In this document: in pieces, positions 42,211 to 50,780 of the stretch
Numbering within the stretch: the first letter of the stretch is position 1
Layout of the letters: each line of letters begins with the position of its first letter
Assembly: GCF_017355205.1 (NCBI RefSeq)
Contig: NZ_JADIJK010000014.1
Span: 62,001 to 126,000 of the forward strand
Source of the DNA: Bacillus sp. SD088
Lineage (GTDB): Bacteria; Bacillota; Bacilli; Bacillales; Bacillaceae_C
DNA length: 64,000 nucleotides
Direction of reading: 5' to 3'
Position numbers and translations under genes: made by a program
The notes under the pieces: generated by a model
What the model saw: only the letters and a program-made list of their open reading frames with translations
What the model was told of the DNA's origin: nothing
The model's database searches: none

Positions 42211-43185
42211 TTATAAAGATTCAACTTTCTTCATGATCTCCTTATTAAATTTCATTCTTTGCTTAAATTGTTTAAGTAATAAAGTCTCCATCATCGGCCA
42301 TCTTCTTTTTTGCTCAAGTGAATGACTCCGTGTAAAATGAAGCCACTCTCTAAAAATATCAGTTGGGTACACAAGGGCTGTTATAAATGCTGCTTTTGTT
42401 TGGAATGGCTGGATAGGCTGAAATGAAATTAAACGTTCAAGCTCCCAATTCAGATGGGGGAGAATCCGATTAGAAAGCTGCAAATAATCAATATGTGCTG
42501 GTGCTAAAGCAATTAAATCAAAATCAATTAGCCATAATCGATTTTTTTTATCACGAATAAAATTATGACTAGCGACATCTCCATGTATAATACAATGGGG
42601 TTCTTCCGTGAAAAAGGAAGCCTGCTTTTGCATTTTATCAAGAGCCCAATCGCCGAGATCTGCAAAATAACTTAACTGAGGACGGAGCGGATGCTGAGTA
42701 TATAGAGAAAGTGTCTGCCTAAAGTCGGTTAATCTTTTTTTCCATTTATTTATTTGTTCAAAAACAGGCATTTGCTCTCTTACGGTGTTGGATATATTGC
42801 TGGTTGCTTGATGATATGTTTGCAGCAATAAGAAAACATCCTTAATATCAGATCTATGCTGATAATTAACGTTCCCCCCTGACCCAGCTTCGATAAATTG
42901 GATGAGTCCAAAAACTCTATCGCTTAGTATAATTGGTTTCGGGTGGATGGAATAGGTTTGGGTAAATCCATTCTCCTTTAATTCTTCTGTAAAAAATACT
43001 TGTCTTTTAAAAAGGGACAATGTAGAAAATTCTTTCAAAATCCAATGTTGATTTTTTGTACTAGCTTGCCATACCATTTTTTTTATTGGCTTGATTCGAA
43101 TAAAAGGAAGTTCAAAATTCTCCCTCAATAAAAGAAGGAGACGGCGTTGTATCCCGTCTCTCTCTTCTGAAAAATTATTATTCAT
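42211..43185 (-). CDS. CotS/APH-like phosphotransferase
   Basis: A 324-residue protein-kinase-like small-molecule phosphotransferase. The Brenner motif is IIHGDVASHN with His201, and the metal-binding DFD is in LWLIDFDLIALAPAHIDY. A glycine-loop region is weakly visible in the N-lobe. I chose ATG at 43185; the start overlaps the safA stop by eight bases, so translation is coupled. Relatives in Bacillus (CotS, YsxE, YutH) are spore-coat-associated, and linkage to safA supports such a role. The substrate is unknown. Confidence 0.85.
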   Translation of the reverse strand: MNNNFSEERDGIQRRLLLLLRENFELPFIRIKPIKKMVWQASTKNQHWILKEFSTLSLFKRQVFFTEELKENGFTQTYSIHPKPIILSDRVFGLIQFIEAGSGGNVNYQHRSDIKDVFLLLQTYHQATSNISNTVREQMPVFEQINKWKKRLTDFRQTLSLYTQHPLRPQLSYFADLGDWALDKMQKQASFFTEEPHCIIHGDVASHNFIRDKKNRLWLIDFDLIALAPAHIDYLQLSNRILPHLNWELERLISFQPIQPFQTKAAFITALVYPTDIFREWLHFTRSHSLEQKRRWPMMETLLLKQFKQRMKFNKEIMKKVESL

Positions 43186-44227
43186 TTCCTTCCCCATGAT
43201 TGGGACGAACAGGCATAGCATAGGTGGGCGGTATTGCTGTTCCTACAGGTGGATATCCTCGATACATTTGCCCTTGCATAGGCATTGGCTGTCCTTGCAT
43301 ACCGTAGGGGTGTGGATGGAACTGAGGTATTTGATTTCCACACCCACAATCCCCCCCTGCTTGATTCATATAGTTAGCTTGTGGTGGCATCGGTTGTTGG
43401 AAGCCAGCCATTTGCATACCAGGTTGGGGGTAAGGTTGAGCCATACCATGCATCATTCCCATTCCCATATGTTGATTATCGGAAGAACTTTCCATTTGAT
43501 GCTGTGTCCCACCATAATATGGTTGTTGCATTCCTACATAGTCATCCGAAGATTCATCCACTTCCCATTGCGTTTGCGGGCCATAACCAGGCATCGGCAT
43601 GTGAGGTTGATAAGGCATCATCGGAGCCCCTGTCATCGCCCCTTGCACTTGTGGCATCATATATCCTTGATATGGCTGCGGTTGTGGATACGGATAACAA
43701 GGATCAAAACACGGTTGTGGCATCGGATAACACCCATACATAGGTTGCTGAACTGGCATTTCCTGTATAGGAGATTCCTCTTCATGTTGTACAGGTTTTT
43801 CCTTTGGAGGCACCGGTTGTGGCATTTGTTGACTCTGCATTTGTTGCATATTCATCGTATAATAATTGTTAATATCAATCTCTGGTAATGGCTGTGGTTG
43901 AGGCATTACCGGTTGATAGATATACTGTGGTTTCTCCTTCTTTGGCTTTTCCTTCGGTGGCTTCGCAACGGGCATCGGTGCTTCCTTTTTAGGCGCAAAA
44001 GGATGTTCTGCCTTAGGCATTTCCTTCTGTCCGGATTGCTGGTGATGAACCGGTTTCTCCTTCGCCCCTCCACCTGAATGACCAGGGACTTTAATTTTCA
44101 TTCCCGGCATAATCATTTCTGGATTGGACAATTGCGCATTTAACTTTTTCAGTTCATCAAAATTCACACCATACTTTTGGGCAATATTCCATAATGTTTC
44201 TCCTTTTTGTACAATATGGATCTTCAC
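43178..44227 (-). CDS. safA: Spore coat morphogenetic protein SafA
   Basis: A 349-residue spore protein. The N-terminal LysM domain is MKIHIVQKGETLWNIAQKYG at 1-20, ending near 48 with PGMKIKVPG; it directs SafA to the cortex-coat interface. The rest is low-complexity and rich in Pro, Gln, Met, Gly and Tyr, with a Lys/Pro linker at about 55-115. SafA organises the inner coat with SpoVID. Here it is followed by a CotS-like kinase gene, and divergently by niaR. Confidence 0.93.
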   Translation of the reverse strand: MKIHIVQKGETLWNIAQKYGVNFDELKKLNAQLSNPEMIMPGMKIKVPGHSGGGAKEKPVHHQQSGQKEMPKAEHPFAPKKEAPMPVAKPPKEKPKKEKPQYIYQPVMPQPQPLPEIDINNYYTMNMQQMQSQQMPQPVPPKEKPVQHEEESPIQEMPVQQPMYGCYPMPQPCFDPCYPYPQPQPYQGYMMPQVQGAMTGAPMMPYQPHMPMPGYGPQTQWEVDESSDDYVGMQQPYYGGTQHQMESSSDNQHMGMGMMHGMAQPYPQPGMQMAGFQQPMPPQANYMNQAGGDCGCGNQIPQFHPHPYGMQGQPMPMQGQMYRGYPPVGTAIPPTYAMPVRPNHGEGNE

Positions 44228-44413
44228 AAATTTTCCCTCCTCAAGCTCAGTCTATATAGTGTATGAATGATTGGGCAAAATGCTAATAATCTTCATCAAA
44301 ACTTATGAGATTGGGCGGTTATTTATGACAAATCTAGTTTGTCCTTCTTCATTAATGAAGAAAGAACAAAGAATATGATAAAATAGGCTTAAAATATGGA
44401 ATGGAGGGGTTAA

Positions 44414-44968
44414 ATGCAGAAGGAAGGAAAAAAGATTCTAGGAGAAGAAAGAAGAGAAACATTGCTTTCTTTATTAAAAGAAAAGAATTCTCCCATTACG
44501 GGAAGTGAGTTAGCCGAAAAAACAGGGGTCAGTCGACAAGTTATCGTTGGAGATATAAATTTATTGAAGGCACGGAATATCCCTATTATTGCTACAAGTC
44601 AAGGCTATTTGTATATGCGCTCCCCTCAGGAGAACCTTCTTATTGAAAAAACCATCGTTTGCCTACACGCACGTAGCCAAACAGAAGAGGAACTGAATAT
44701 TTTAGTCGATCACGGCATCACAGTAAAGACTGTGGCTGTCGAACATCCCATTTATGGAGATCTTACTGCCTCCCTGATGGTCTCTAATCGAAAAGAAGTG
44801 GAACATTTCCTCAATAAAGTAAAATTAACGAATTCCTCCCTTTTGGCGGATCTCACATCAGGTATTCATTTACATACGATAGCAGCACCTAGTAAGGAAG
44901 CTATCGAAAAAGCGGAAAAAGAATTAAAAGCCGCAGGGATACTTGTCGATGAAAATGAAACACCTTAA
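44414..44968 (+). CDS. niaR: NAD biosynthesis repressor NiaR
   Basis: A 184-residue regulator with an N-terminal HTH (SELAEKTGVSRQVIVGDINL) and a C-terminal 3H domain with conserved histidines (CLHARS, VEHPIYGDL, GIHLHTI). In Bacillus it binds nicotinic acid and represses the nad operon and niaP. GGAGGGG precedes the ATG. In B. subtilis it neighbours nad genes; here these are absent from this site and safA is the divergent neighbour. Confidence 0.94.
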   Translation: MQKEGKKILGEERRETLLSLLKEKNSPITGSELAEKTGVSRQVIVGDINLLKARNIPIIATSQGYLYMRSPQENLLIEKTIVCLHARSQTEEELNILVDHGITVKTVAVEHPIYGDLTASLMVSNRKEVEHFLNKVKLTNSSLLADLTSGIHLHTIAAPSKEAIEKAEKELKAAGILVDENETP

Positions 44969-45001
44969 CCAGACCATGATTCTGGATAAGGTGTTTCTTT
45001 T
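44957..45001 (+). terminator. Terminator after niaR
   Basis: AAACACCTTA pairs with TAAGGTGTTT, extended by CCAGA and TCTGG, followed by CTTTTG. The stem overlaps the last codons of niaR. It lies between the convergent niaR and pheB. Confidence 0.85.
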
Positions 45002-45075
45002 GCAACAATCTAATTCATCTTTCCCACTAAATTTTCATCTAAGTGAGATTTAGTGGGATCTGACTTCTGATGTGA

Positions 45076-45531
45076 TTATCCACCTGAACTCAATACATCA
45101 ACTCGATCAACAAATTCCAGTCGATTCAGTTCGGCAAGGAGATCATCAATTTCATCACTCATATTCGCGATATCCAGTGAAAGAGTTACATTTGCTCGTC
45201 CTTGTAAAGGAATCGTTTGATGTATGGTTAATACGTTGCAAGCATGTTTGGCAACAATTGCTAATAATGTAGAAAGAGACCCTGGCCGATCTTCAAGATA
45301 AAAGAACAACGAAATAATTTTCTCTTTTACAACCCTGTGAAAAGGTAAAACTGTGTCTCGATATTTATAAAACGCACTACGACTTAAATCAACTTGTTGG
45401 ACAGCATCCCAAATAGAAACGGACTTTTTCCGCTCAATTAACTCTTTTGCTTCCAATGTTTTTTTCATTGCTTCGGGTAAAACATCTTCTCGCACCAGAT
45501 AAAACTTTTTTTGATATTCTTTCTCTCCCAA
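45076..45531 (-). CDS. pheB: ACT domain protein PheB
   Basis: About 151 residues. The N-terminal part ([32 protein letters not shown]) is helical and HTH-like. The C-terminal ACT domain ([40 protein letters not shown]) likely binds an amino acid. I chose the TTG at 45531, preceded by GGGGGAG at 6 bases; ATG at 45546 is the alternative. In B. subtilis pheB is followed by pheA (prephenate dehydratase). Here pheA is not present and niaR comes next, convergently. Confidence 0.9.
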   Translation of the reverse strand: MGEKEYQKKFYLVREDVLPEAMKKTLEAKELIERKKSVSIWDAVQQVDLSRSAFYKYRDTVLPFHRVVKEKIISLFFYLEDRPGSLSTLLAIVAKHACNVLTIHQTIPLQGRANVTLSLDIANMSDEIDDLLAELNRLEFVDRVDVLSSGG

Positions 45532-45558
45532 TATCCTCTCCCCCATTCACCATAGGTG

Positions 45559-46851
45559 TTATTCAATAAATTCAAATTCAAATTCTAGAATTCGAATAAT
45601 GTCTCCATCCTTCGCTCCACGTTCTCGCAATGCATCATCGACGCCCATTCCCCTCATTTGTCTAGCGAACTTGCGGACCGATTCATCCCTTGAGAAATCT
45701 GTCATCTTAAACAGACGCTCGATTGAATCTCCATTTATCACAAAAGCACTATCTGGGTCTCTTGTAATCGAAAATTGATCCGGGTCTTTTTCATAGCGGT
45801 ATACAACACGATGAATGTCCGAATCAGCGTCTTCGGTCTCATAGAGCGGAAATTCTGGGGTTGTTTCCAATTGATTCGCTACTTCAAATAATAAATCCCG
45901 GATTCCACTCCTTGTCAACGCGGAGATTGGGTAGATTGGATACTCTTCCTTAAGTTTAGTACGAAAAACAGCTAAATTTTCCTCTGCTTCAGGCATGTCC
46001 ATTTTATTAGCCACAATAATTTGCGGGCGCTCAAGCAAGCGAAGATTATATCTTTCTAATTCTTGATTAATGGTCTGGAAATCTTCAAATGGATCTCTTC
46101 CTTCCATACCAGACATATCGATCACATGAACAATTACTCTCGTCCTCTCAATATGGCGAAGAAATTGATGACCAAGCCCCACTCCTTGATGAGCCCCTTC
46201 TATCAAGCCTGGCAAATCAGCCATAACAAAACTACGACCATCTTCAGTCTCTACAACACCTAGATTCGGAACGATGGTTGTGAAATGGTATTCTGCTATT
46301 TTAGGTTTGGCTGCTGAAACAATAGAAAGCAAAGTGGATTTCCCCACACTTGGAAAACCAACAAGTCCTACATCAGCAAGAATTTTTAGTTCAAGAACAA
46401 CATCTCTTTCCTGTCCCGGCTCTCCATTTTCTGCCATTTCTGGAGCTGGGTTTGCCGGTGTAGCAAAGCGGACATTTCCTCTACCTCCACGTCCTCCTCT
46501 AGCCACTACAGCTTGCTGGTCATGTTCGACAAGGTCGGCAATCACCTCTTCTGTTACAAGATCCTTTACAACAGTTCCTGGTGGTACTTTGACAACTAAA
46601 TCTTCTGCACCCTTTCCGTGCTTGCTTTTAGACATCCCGTGCTCACCTCGGAGCGCCTTGAAATGCCGTTGATAGCGGAAATCCATGAGCGTACGTAATC
46701 CTTCATCTACCTGGAAAACAACATCTGCGCCTTTTCCGCCATCTCCACCAGCTGGTCCGCCCATCGCTACATATTTTTCTCTGCGGAAGGCAACCATCCC
46801 ATTGCCGCCATCTCCACCCTTCACATAAACCTTCACCTGATCGACAAACAC
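45559..46851 (-). CDS. obg: GTPase ObgE/Obg
   Basis: An essential ribosome-associated GTPase of 430 residues. Its domains are a glycine-rich Obg fold (1-158, [18 protein letters not shown]), the GTPase domain with P-loop GFPSVGKST at 165-173, DLPG and NKMD, and a C-terminal OCT domain. I chose GTG at 46851 because GGAG lies 8 bases upstream and the product then starts [10 protein letters not shown]. The ribosome-binding site is within the end of spo0B, coupling the two. In B. subtilis Obg also links to Spo0A activation and sigma-B. Confidence 0.96.
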   Translation of the reverse strand: MFVDQVKVYVKGGDGGNGMVAFRREKYVAMGGPAGGDGGKGADVVFQVDEGLRTLMDFRYQRHFKALRGEHGMSKSKHGKGAEDLVVKVPPGTVVKDLVTEEVIADLVEHDQQAVVARGGRGGRGNVRFATPANPAPEMAENGEPGQERDVVLELKILADVGLVGFPSVGKSTLLSIVSAAKPKIAEYHFTTIVPNLGVVETEDGRSFVMADLPGLIEGAHQGVGLGHQFLRHIERTRVIVHVIDMSGMEGRDPFEDFQTINQELERYNLRLLERPQIIVANKMDMPEAEENLAVFRTKLKEEYPIYPISALTRSGIRDLLFEVANQLETTPEFPLYETEDADSDIHRVVYRYEKDPDQFSITRDPDSAFVINGDSIERLFKMTDFSRDESVRKFARQMRGMGVDDALRERGAKDGDIIRILEFEFEFIE

Positions 46852-46856
46852 AATGA

Positions 46857-47408
46857 TCACTCCATTCCACTAAAAATAACGTTACAAATAAAATTCGTTT
46901 CACTTACTTCTTTAAGGTTAATGTGAATCTGTTTATCTTCATAATGTAATAACCATTTCTCTAAACTTCTTAAATCCTTTAACTTTCCTTCAAAATCAAA
47001 ATGCAAGGAAAGGCTTTTTTCCAACGGTTCAATCGAAACATATAATTGATTCGCATATAATGGATGAAGAGCATCTGAGATTACTTGAAAAAAGCTTTTC
47101 ATCCAATCCGTCAATGTTACATCATTGATGAATTGGGCAGGTAAATCATTGATGAACTCATATTCTATCTGAAATGTATGGCCTTCCCAGCCCCAATTAT
47201 GAAGCAGAAACAATGTCGCAAATTCTGGCAAACCTAATTTTGTTAATTTCGTTTCCTGTTGAGATTCTAAAACGATTTCTTCAATCACTCGTTCAGCTTC
47301 TTCCGTTTTTCCTAAAGCTAGATAGCCTTTAATCAATTGAATTCGATTTAACCAATCATGGCGAGCGTGCTGTAATAAAGTAAGTGTTTCTTCTTTATCT
47401 TTCATCAT
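46857..47408 (-). CDS. spo0B: Sporulation phosphotransferase Spo0B
   Basis: A 183-residue phosphorelay protein that passes phosphate from Spo0F to Spo0A. The phosphorylated histidine is His17 in [20 protein letters not shown], in a four-helix-bundle dimerisation domain. A degenerate kinase-like C-terminal domain follows. I chose the ATG at 47408 with GGAAGG close upstream; the next ATG codon is equally possible, and a TTG at 47432 is less likely. It forms an operon with obg. Confidence 0.93.
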   Translation of the reverse strand: MMKDKEETLTLLQHARHDWLNRIQLIKGYLALGKTEEAERVIEEIVLESQQETKLTKLGLPEFATLFLLHNWGWEGHTFQIEYEFINDLPAQFINDVTLTDWMKSFFQVISDALHPLYANQLYVSIEPLEKSLSLHFDFEGKLKDLRSLEKWLLHYEDKQIHINLKEVSETNFICNVIFSGME

Positions 47409-47470
47409 TATATCCTTCCCAACATTCTTCAATCGTCTCTATTGTATAATAAAAAGAAGCGAATGAGTAG

Positions 47471-47511
47471 AAATAAAAAAGGCTCTAGCCATAGTTGGTT
47501 AGAGCCTTTCT
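47471..47511 (-). terminator. Terminator after rpmA
   Basis: GGCTCTA pairs with TAGAGCC, with CC/GG added near the loop, followed by TTTTTTATTTC on the minus strand. It ends the rplU-prp-rpmA transcript. Confidence 0.88.
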
Positions 47512-47521
47512 GTGATTTGTC

Positions 47522-47803
47522 TTATGCTACTGGGTATACGCTGACTTTTTTCTTGTTGCGACCAACACGTTCAAAGCGAACCACACCATCTGTTTTGGCA
47601 AATAGTGTATCATCACTTCCACGGCCAACATTTTCCCCTGGATGAATTTTTGTTCCACGTTGACGGTATAAAATCGAGCCACCTGATACAAGTTGACCAT
47701 CTGCTCGTTTCGCACCCAATCGTTTTGATTCTGAATCACGACCGTTTTTAGTAGAACCTACTCCTTTTTTCGAAGCAAAAAACTGAAGATCCAATTTTAG
47801 CAT
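47522..47803 (-). CDS. rpmA: 50S ribosomal protein L27
   Basis: 93 residues starting [20 protein letters not shown], with ATG at 47803 and GGAGGTG upstream. The N-terminal extension with LQFFA is the Firmicutes form that must be removed by the protease Prp before L27 joins the ribosome. The prp gene lies directly upstream. An A-type repeat sits between the two genes. Confidence 0.97.
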   Translation of the reverse strand: MLKLDLQFFASKKGVGSTKNGRDSESKRLGAKRADGQLVSGGSILYRQRGTKIHPGENVGRGSDDTLFAKTDGVVRFERVGRNKKKVSVYPVA

Positions 47804-47822
47804 TTGATTCACCTCCATTTTT

Positions 47823-47936
47823 AGAAAAGCGCAAGTGCTTTGATCAGCCCCGACAAGCAAATGTTCTGAGACGGGAAAAGTCCGGTTTTGACTTTTTTCG
47901 TGGCTTGGCACTGGAGCTAGATCTAATTCTAGCCAA
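47823..47936 (+). repeat. A-type hairpin repeat, copy 6, inside the rplU-prp-rpmA operon
   Basis: It begins GAAAAGCGCAAGTGCTTTGA and ends GGCACTGGAGCTAGAT. The ends pair (AAGTGC with GCACTGG-side) and the shared block GACAAGCAAATGTTCTGAGA is complete. A short tail CTAGCCAAATTA reaches the prp stop codon. Transcription from rplU to rpmA must pass through it. Confidence 0.85.
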
Positions 47937-47937
47937 A

Positions 47938-48273
47938 TTAACTTTTCATAAATTTAATTTTTACATACTCAGGATATTCTCTTTCAATTGTTTGTAAGGA
48001 AACAATCATTCCTTCTAATAATAATTGAACCTGCTTGTTCCCTTCTCCTTCCAAAGGCTGAGAAAGGGAACACTTTAGAAAACCATCTTCTTCTATCGTG
48101 ATATCCGGTTCAATTGGAGTCAGGGCAATAACTGCATTTAAACTGCCAAAGGCGACAGCTGAAACACCTGCACAAACAATATCTTTCCCTTTATCGGCAA
48201 ATTGAGCATGACCTTGCATTGTAAAGCCACTAATGTCGCCATCAGCTGTACGGCTAATTCTAATTTGAATCAT
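47938..48273 (-). CDS. prp: Ribosomal-processing cysteine protease Prp
   Basis: A 111-residue protease (YsxB) that cleaves the N-terminal extension of L27. The catalytic pair His22 ([10 protein letters not shown]) and Cys34 ([10 protein letters not shown]) is present with the family spacing. It lies between rplU and rpmA as in all Firmicutes that have the extended L27. The start is 15 bases after rplU. Confidence 0.95.
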   Translation of the reverse strand: MIQIRISRTADGDISGFTMQGHAQFADKGKDIVCAGVSAVAFGSLNAVIALTPIEPDITIEEDGFLKCSLSQPLEGEGNKQVQLLLEGMIVSLQTIEREYPEYVKIKFMKS

Positions 48274-48287
48274 AGGAACATCTTCTC

Positions 48288-48596
48288 TTAAGCATTGATT
48301 TTTTCAATGACAAGTTTTGTGTAAGGCTGACGATGCCCTTGTTTTTTATGATAATTTTTCTTCGGCTTATATTTGAAAACAACAATTTTCTTTTGACGGC
48401 CTTGTTTTTCAACTTTAGCTGTAACAGTAGCTCCCTCTACAAATGGGCTCCCTACTTTTACATCTTCGCCACCAACGAAAAGAATTTTGTCAAAAGTAAA
48501 GGAATCTCCTTCAGTCGCATCTACCTTTTCAACGTAGATTACTTGTCCTTCTTCTACCTTTACTTGTTTTCCACCAGTTTCAATAATTGCGTACAT
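48288..48596 (-). CDS. rplU: 50S ribosomal protein L21
   Basis: 102 residues with the L21 start [20 protein letters not shown] and the basic C-terminal block [29 protein letters not shown] precedes the ATG. It is the first gene of rplU-prp-rpmA and has a structured leader. Confidence 0.97.
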   Translation of the reverse strand: MYAIIETGGKQVKVEEGQVIYVEKVDATEGDSFTFDKILFVGGEDVKVGSPFVEGATVTAKVEKQGRQKKIVVFKYKPKKNYHKKQGHRQPYTKLVIEKINA

Positions 48597-48600
48597 AATC

Positions 48601-48712
48601 GCACCTCCTTATTAGACTAAGACTCGCCATTTGCAGGTGCTCTATTTTCAAAAAATAGAAACTTTCATACCTGGTATGCGCGGTTGTAGCTCAGGCGCTA
48701 CAAACTAACATA
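48601..48712 (-). ncRNA. L21 leader RNA
   Basis: The minus-strand leader holds the hairpin TGTAGCGCCTGAGCTACA, then CTATTTTTTGAAAATAG, and ends GCACCTGCAAATGGCGAGTC just before the ribosome-binding site. This matches the conserved Bacillaceae L21 leader as I recall it. It is thought to let L21 (or a partner) repress its own operon. A covariance search would confirm it. Confidence 0.82.
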
Positions 48713-48715
48713 AAA

Positions 48716-48745
48716 ATTTTAGCATATACAATGTTCAACTGTCAA
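48716..48745 (-). promoter_or_regulatory. Sigma-A promoter of rplU operon
   Basis: TTGACA (48740-48745) and TAAAAT (48716-48721) are 18 bases apart, with an extended TG one base before the -10. Confidence 0.85.
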
Positions 48746-48784
48746 TAGCGGTTTAAGTATAAAAGATATACATGGCAAAAATCG

Positions 48785-49651
48785 TTAGCTTGCATACATG
48801 AGATCGATTAAGCGCGCTCGTACTTTTTTCTCCGAAAAGTACGCATGGAGGAGTTCATTTTCATCTAATTGACATTCACGATCCGTTTTTCCATCAATAT
48901 CAATTAAATGTTTATAGCCTCGTTTAAACTTGCTTAATATATCAAAAACATAATCCTCGCTATCAGCCTGTATTGTTTGTAATCGTGAAATGCTTTGTTG
49001 TTCTCCAAAATGGCGTTCCAACAAGAATCTCATTAAGAGATATTTTTGCTGTTTCCAATCCGTCCATAAACAAACATTTAAATACATTAAAATCACCCAA
49101 ATGTTGATATGAAGAGGTGCCACCAAAAGAACAAGTATATGGAACATCAATAAAATAACAAATGAAATAACTACAGACATTCGTACGGAATCAAGATAAG
49201 ATTTATAAGTTGAGAGATATAAATGAACTAATTTCCCACCATCAAGTGGGCGAATTGGCAGAAGATTAAAGATCATAATCATCCAATTATAGTGGCTAAT
49301 TTGCTGGGCATACTCTGCTGATATTAGTCCGCCCATATGAAGAAGAGGAATGATTCCAGCTATCCATAGGTGTTGAAGGGGCCCTCCGATAATCACACAA
49401 AACTCTTCAACCAGCGTTCGATTTCCATGCTCATCAACATCACAAAAACCCCCAAAGGGGAGAAGCATGACCTTTTTTATCTTCCAATTAAAAAATTGAG
49501 CGACAACAGCATGACCCATTTCATGAATAAAGACGATCGAGAAAAGGGCGAGTAACTCCCAGAAGTATCCAGTGAGCACACTTAGCCCAGCTATTCCCCA
49601 CATTAATGGATGAATTCTTATTTTTGTAAAAAGGCGCCCATACTTATTCAA
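48785..49651 (-). CDS. spoIVFB: Intramembrane metalloprotease SpoIVFB
   Basis: A 288-residue site-2-type protease that cleaves pro-sigma-K in the mother cell. The zinc motif HEMGH is at residues 43-47 and the third ligand Asp137 is in LLPIRPLDGGK, the same number as in B. subtilis. Six helices are followed by a C-terminal CBS-like cytoplasmic domain. Its start overlaps the end of spoIVFA by eight bases. Confidence 0.95.
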   Translation of the reverse strand: MNKYGRLFTKIRIHPLMWGIAGLSVLTGYFWELLALFSIVFIHEMGHAVVAQFFNWKIKKVMLLPFGGFCDVDEHGNRTLVEEFCVIIGGPLQHLWIAGIIPLLHMGGLISAEYAQQISHYNWMIMIFNLLPIRPLDGGKLVHLYLSTYKSYLDSVRMSVVISFVILLMFHILVLLVAPLHINIWVILMYLNVCLWTDWKQQKYLLMRFLLERHFGEQQSISRLQTIQADSEDYVFDILSKFKRGYKHLIDIDGKTDRECQLDENELLHAYFSEKKVRARLIDLMYAS

Positions 49652-50399
49652 ATTTCATCACCTGGATAGGATCGATAAATGTATCATGTTGTTTAATCGC
49701 AAAATAAAACTGCCCGGTTTCTCCATCTTCCCCTGAAGAAACAGTGCCAATCAGTTGTTCCGCCGTCACTTTTTCCATTGATTTGACAGAGATATGATCC
49801 AGCATACCATACCATGATTCAGAATAATCAGGATGCTGAATAATAACGGTATTGCCGATTCCCTCCTTCTTTCCGGCGAACGTGACCGTCCCTGATGACA
49901 TTGCCTCCACCTTCGCTTCAGTTCCTGTCTCCATAATAATTCCCTGATGCTCCTCGGAGAAAGGTTCTAGTATTTTTCCTGTTACAGGCATAGCTAAGTT
50001 TTCCTTCAGTTCCTCCTTGTTAGAATCCGATTGTGCAGGAAAAAGGGCCAATGGTTGTCCGAATTTTTCTTCATACCAATCTGCTACAACCGCGAATTGA
50101 AATTCACGTTCAAATGTTTTTTTTATCTCAGCCTTTGCCGCTTCCATCTTTGAAGAGGGTGATTGAAAAATAATAGCAACAAGCAGGACAAGAATGGCTG
50201 AAATAAAGATTTTCATAAAAAAGACTTCCTTTTTAAAAAGTGGATGCACCGATTCGTTAGGGTCTGATTCAAAAACAGAGTTTTCCCCATCATCCTGTTG
50301 AAAAAATGTCTCTTCTAATTTCCGATCATGAGTAATGCCATATTGTTTCCTTCTTTTATTCATTTCTCTCCGAATTTGTTCCAATTTATGGCGGTCCAT
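49644..50399 (-). CDS. spoIVFA: Stage IV sporulation protein SpoIVFA
   Basis: A 251-residue protein that holds SpoIVFB inactive with BofA until SpoIVB cuts it. The N-terminal cytoplasmic part is charged, one membrane helix lies at about 60-80 (FISAILVLLVAIIFQSP), and a degenerate LytM/M23 domain follows in the intermembrane space (GIIMETGTEAKVEAMSSGTV). Metal ligands of active M23 peptidases are not all present. It is translationally coupled to spoIVFB. Confidence 0.93.
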   Translation of the reverse strand: MDRHKLEQIRREMNKRRKQYGITHDRKLEETFFQQDDGENSVFESDPNESVHPLFKKEVFFMKIFISAILVLLVAIIFQSPSSKMEAAKAEIKKTFEREFQFAVVADWYEEKFGQPLALFPAQSDSNKEELKENLAMPVTGKILEPFSEEHQGIIMETGTEAKVEAMSSGTVTFAGKKEGIGNTVIIQHPDYSESWYGMLDHISVKSMEKVTAEQLIGTVSSGEDGETGQFYFAIKQHDTFIDPIQVMKFE

Positions 50400-50467
50400 T
50401 CTCCCCCATCCCCCTTAGCCATTTTTACTACCATATGACTTGTCCAGAGCAAATATGCGATAAGTTA

Positions 50468-50730
50468 GGAAAAGCGCAAGGCGCCCGACAAGCAAATGTT
50501 CTGAACCAAAGGAAGGCGCTCTTTGCCTTTCTTCGGTTCAGGTTATTTCGAACATCAGCTAAGGTCGCCACGTCCTGGCGGCAGACTCAAGCGCGATGTC
50601 CTGTCGCTTCGTCTGCACTAGTCACATCCTGTACGTCGCAACGCCGGTGGAATCACTCCTGCGAGCCTCAAGCCGATGGCGCCTGGAGCTGGATCAAGCA
50701 CTAGCCAAAATTTATACTTTTTTATCTTGC
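50468..50730 (+). repeat. A-type repeat, copy 7, with cassette and tail
   Basis: The longest A copy. It has the left end GAAAAGCGCAAGGCGCCCG, a hairpin segment GAACCAAAGGAAGGCG to GCCTTTCTTCGGTTC, then the cassette (GCGATGTCCTGTCGCTTCG, CACATCCTGTACGTCGC) and the right end GGCGCCTGGAGCTGGAT. The tail CACTAGCCAAAATTTATAC follows. It fills the gap between spoIVFA and the minD terminator. Confidence 0.8.
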
Positions 50731-50734
50731 AATA

Positions 50735-50770
50735 CAAAAAAACTTCCACATCAAAAGATGTGAAAGTTTC
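50735..50770 (-). terminator. Terminator after minD
   Basis: AACTTTCACATC pairs with GATGTGGAAGTT around a TTTT loop, followed by a T run on the minus strand. Confidence 0.88.
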
Positions 50771-50780
50771 GTTGGTAGAT

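Noticed and set aside
43091-43888. A 265-residue plus-strand ORF rich in His, Arg and Leu
   Set aside because: It is the antisense of the low-complexity safA gene; composition reflects the Pro/Gln/Met repeats of SafA on the other strand.
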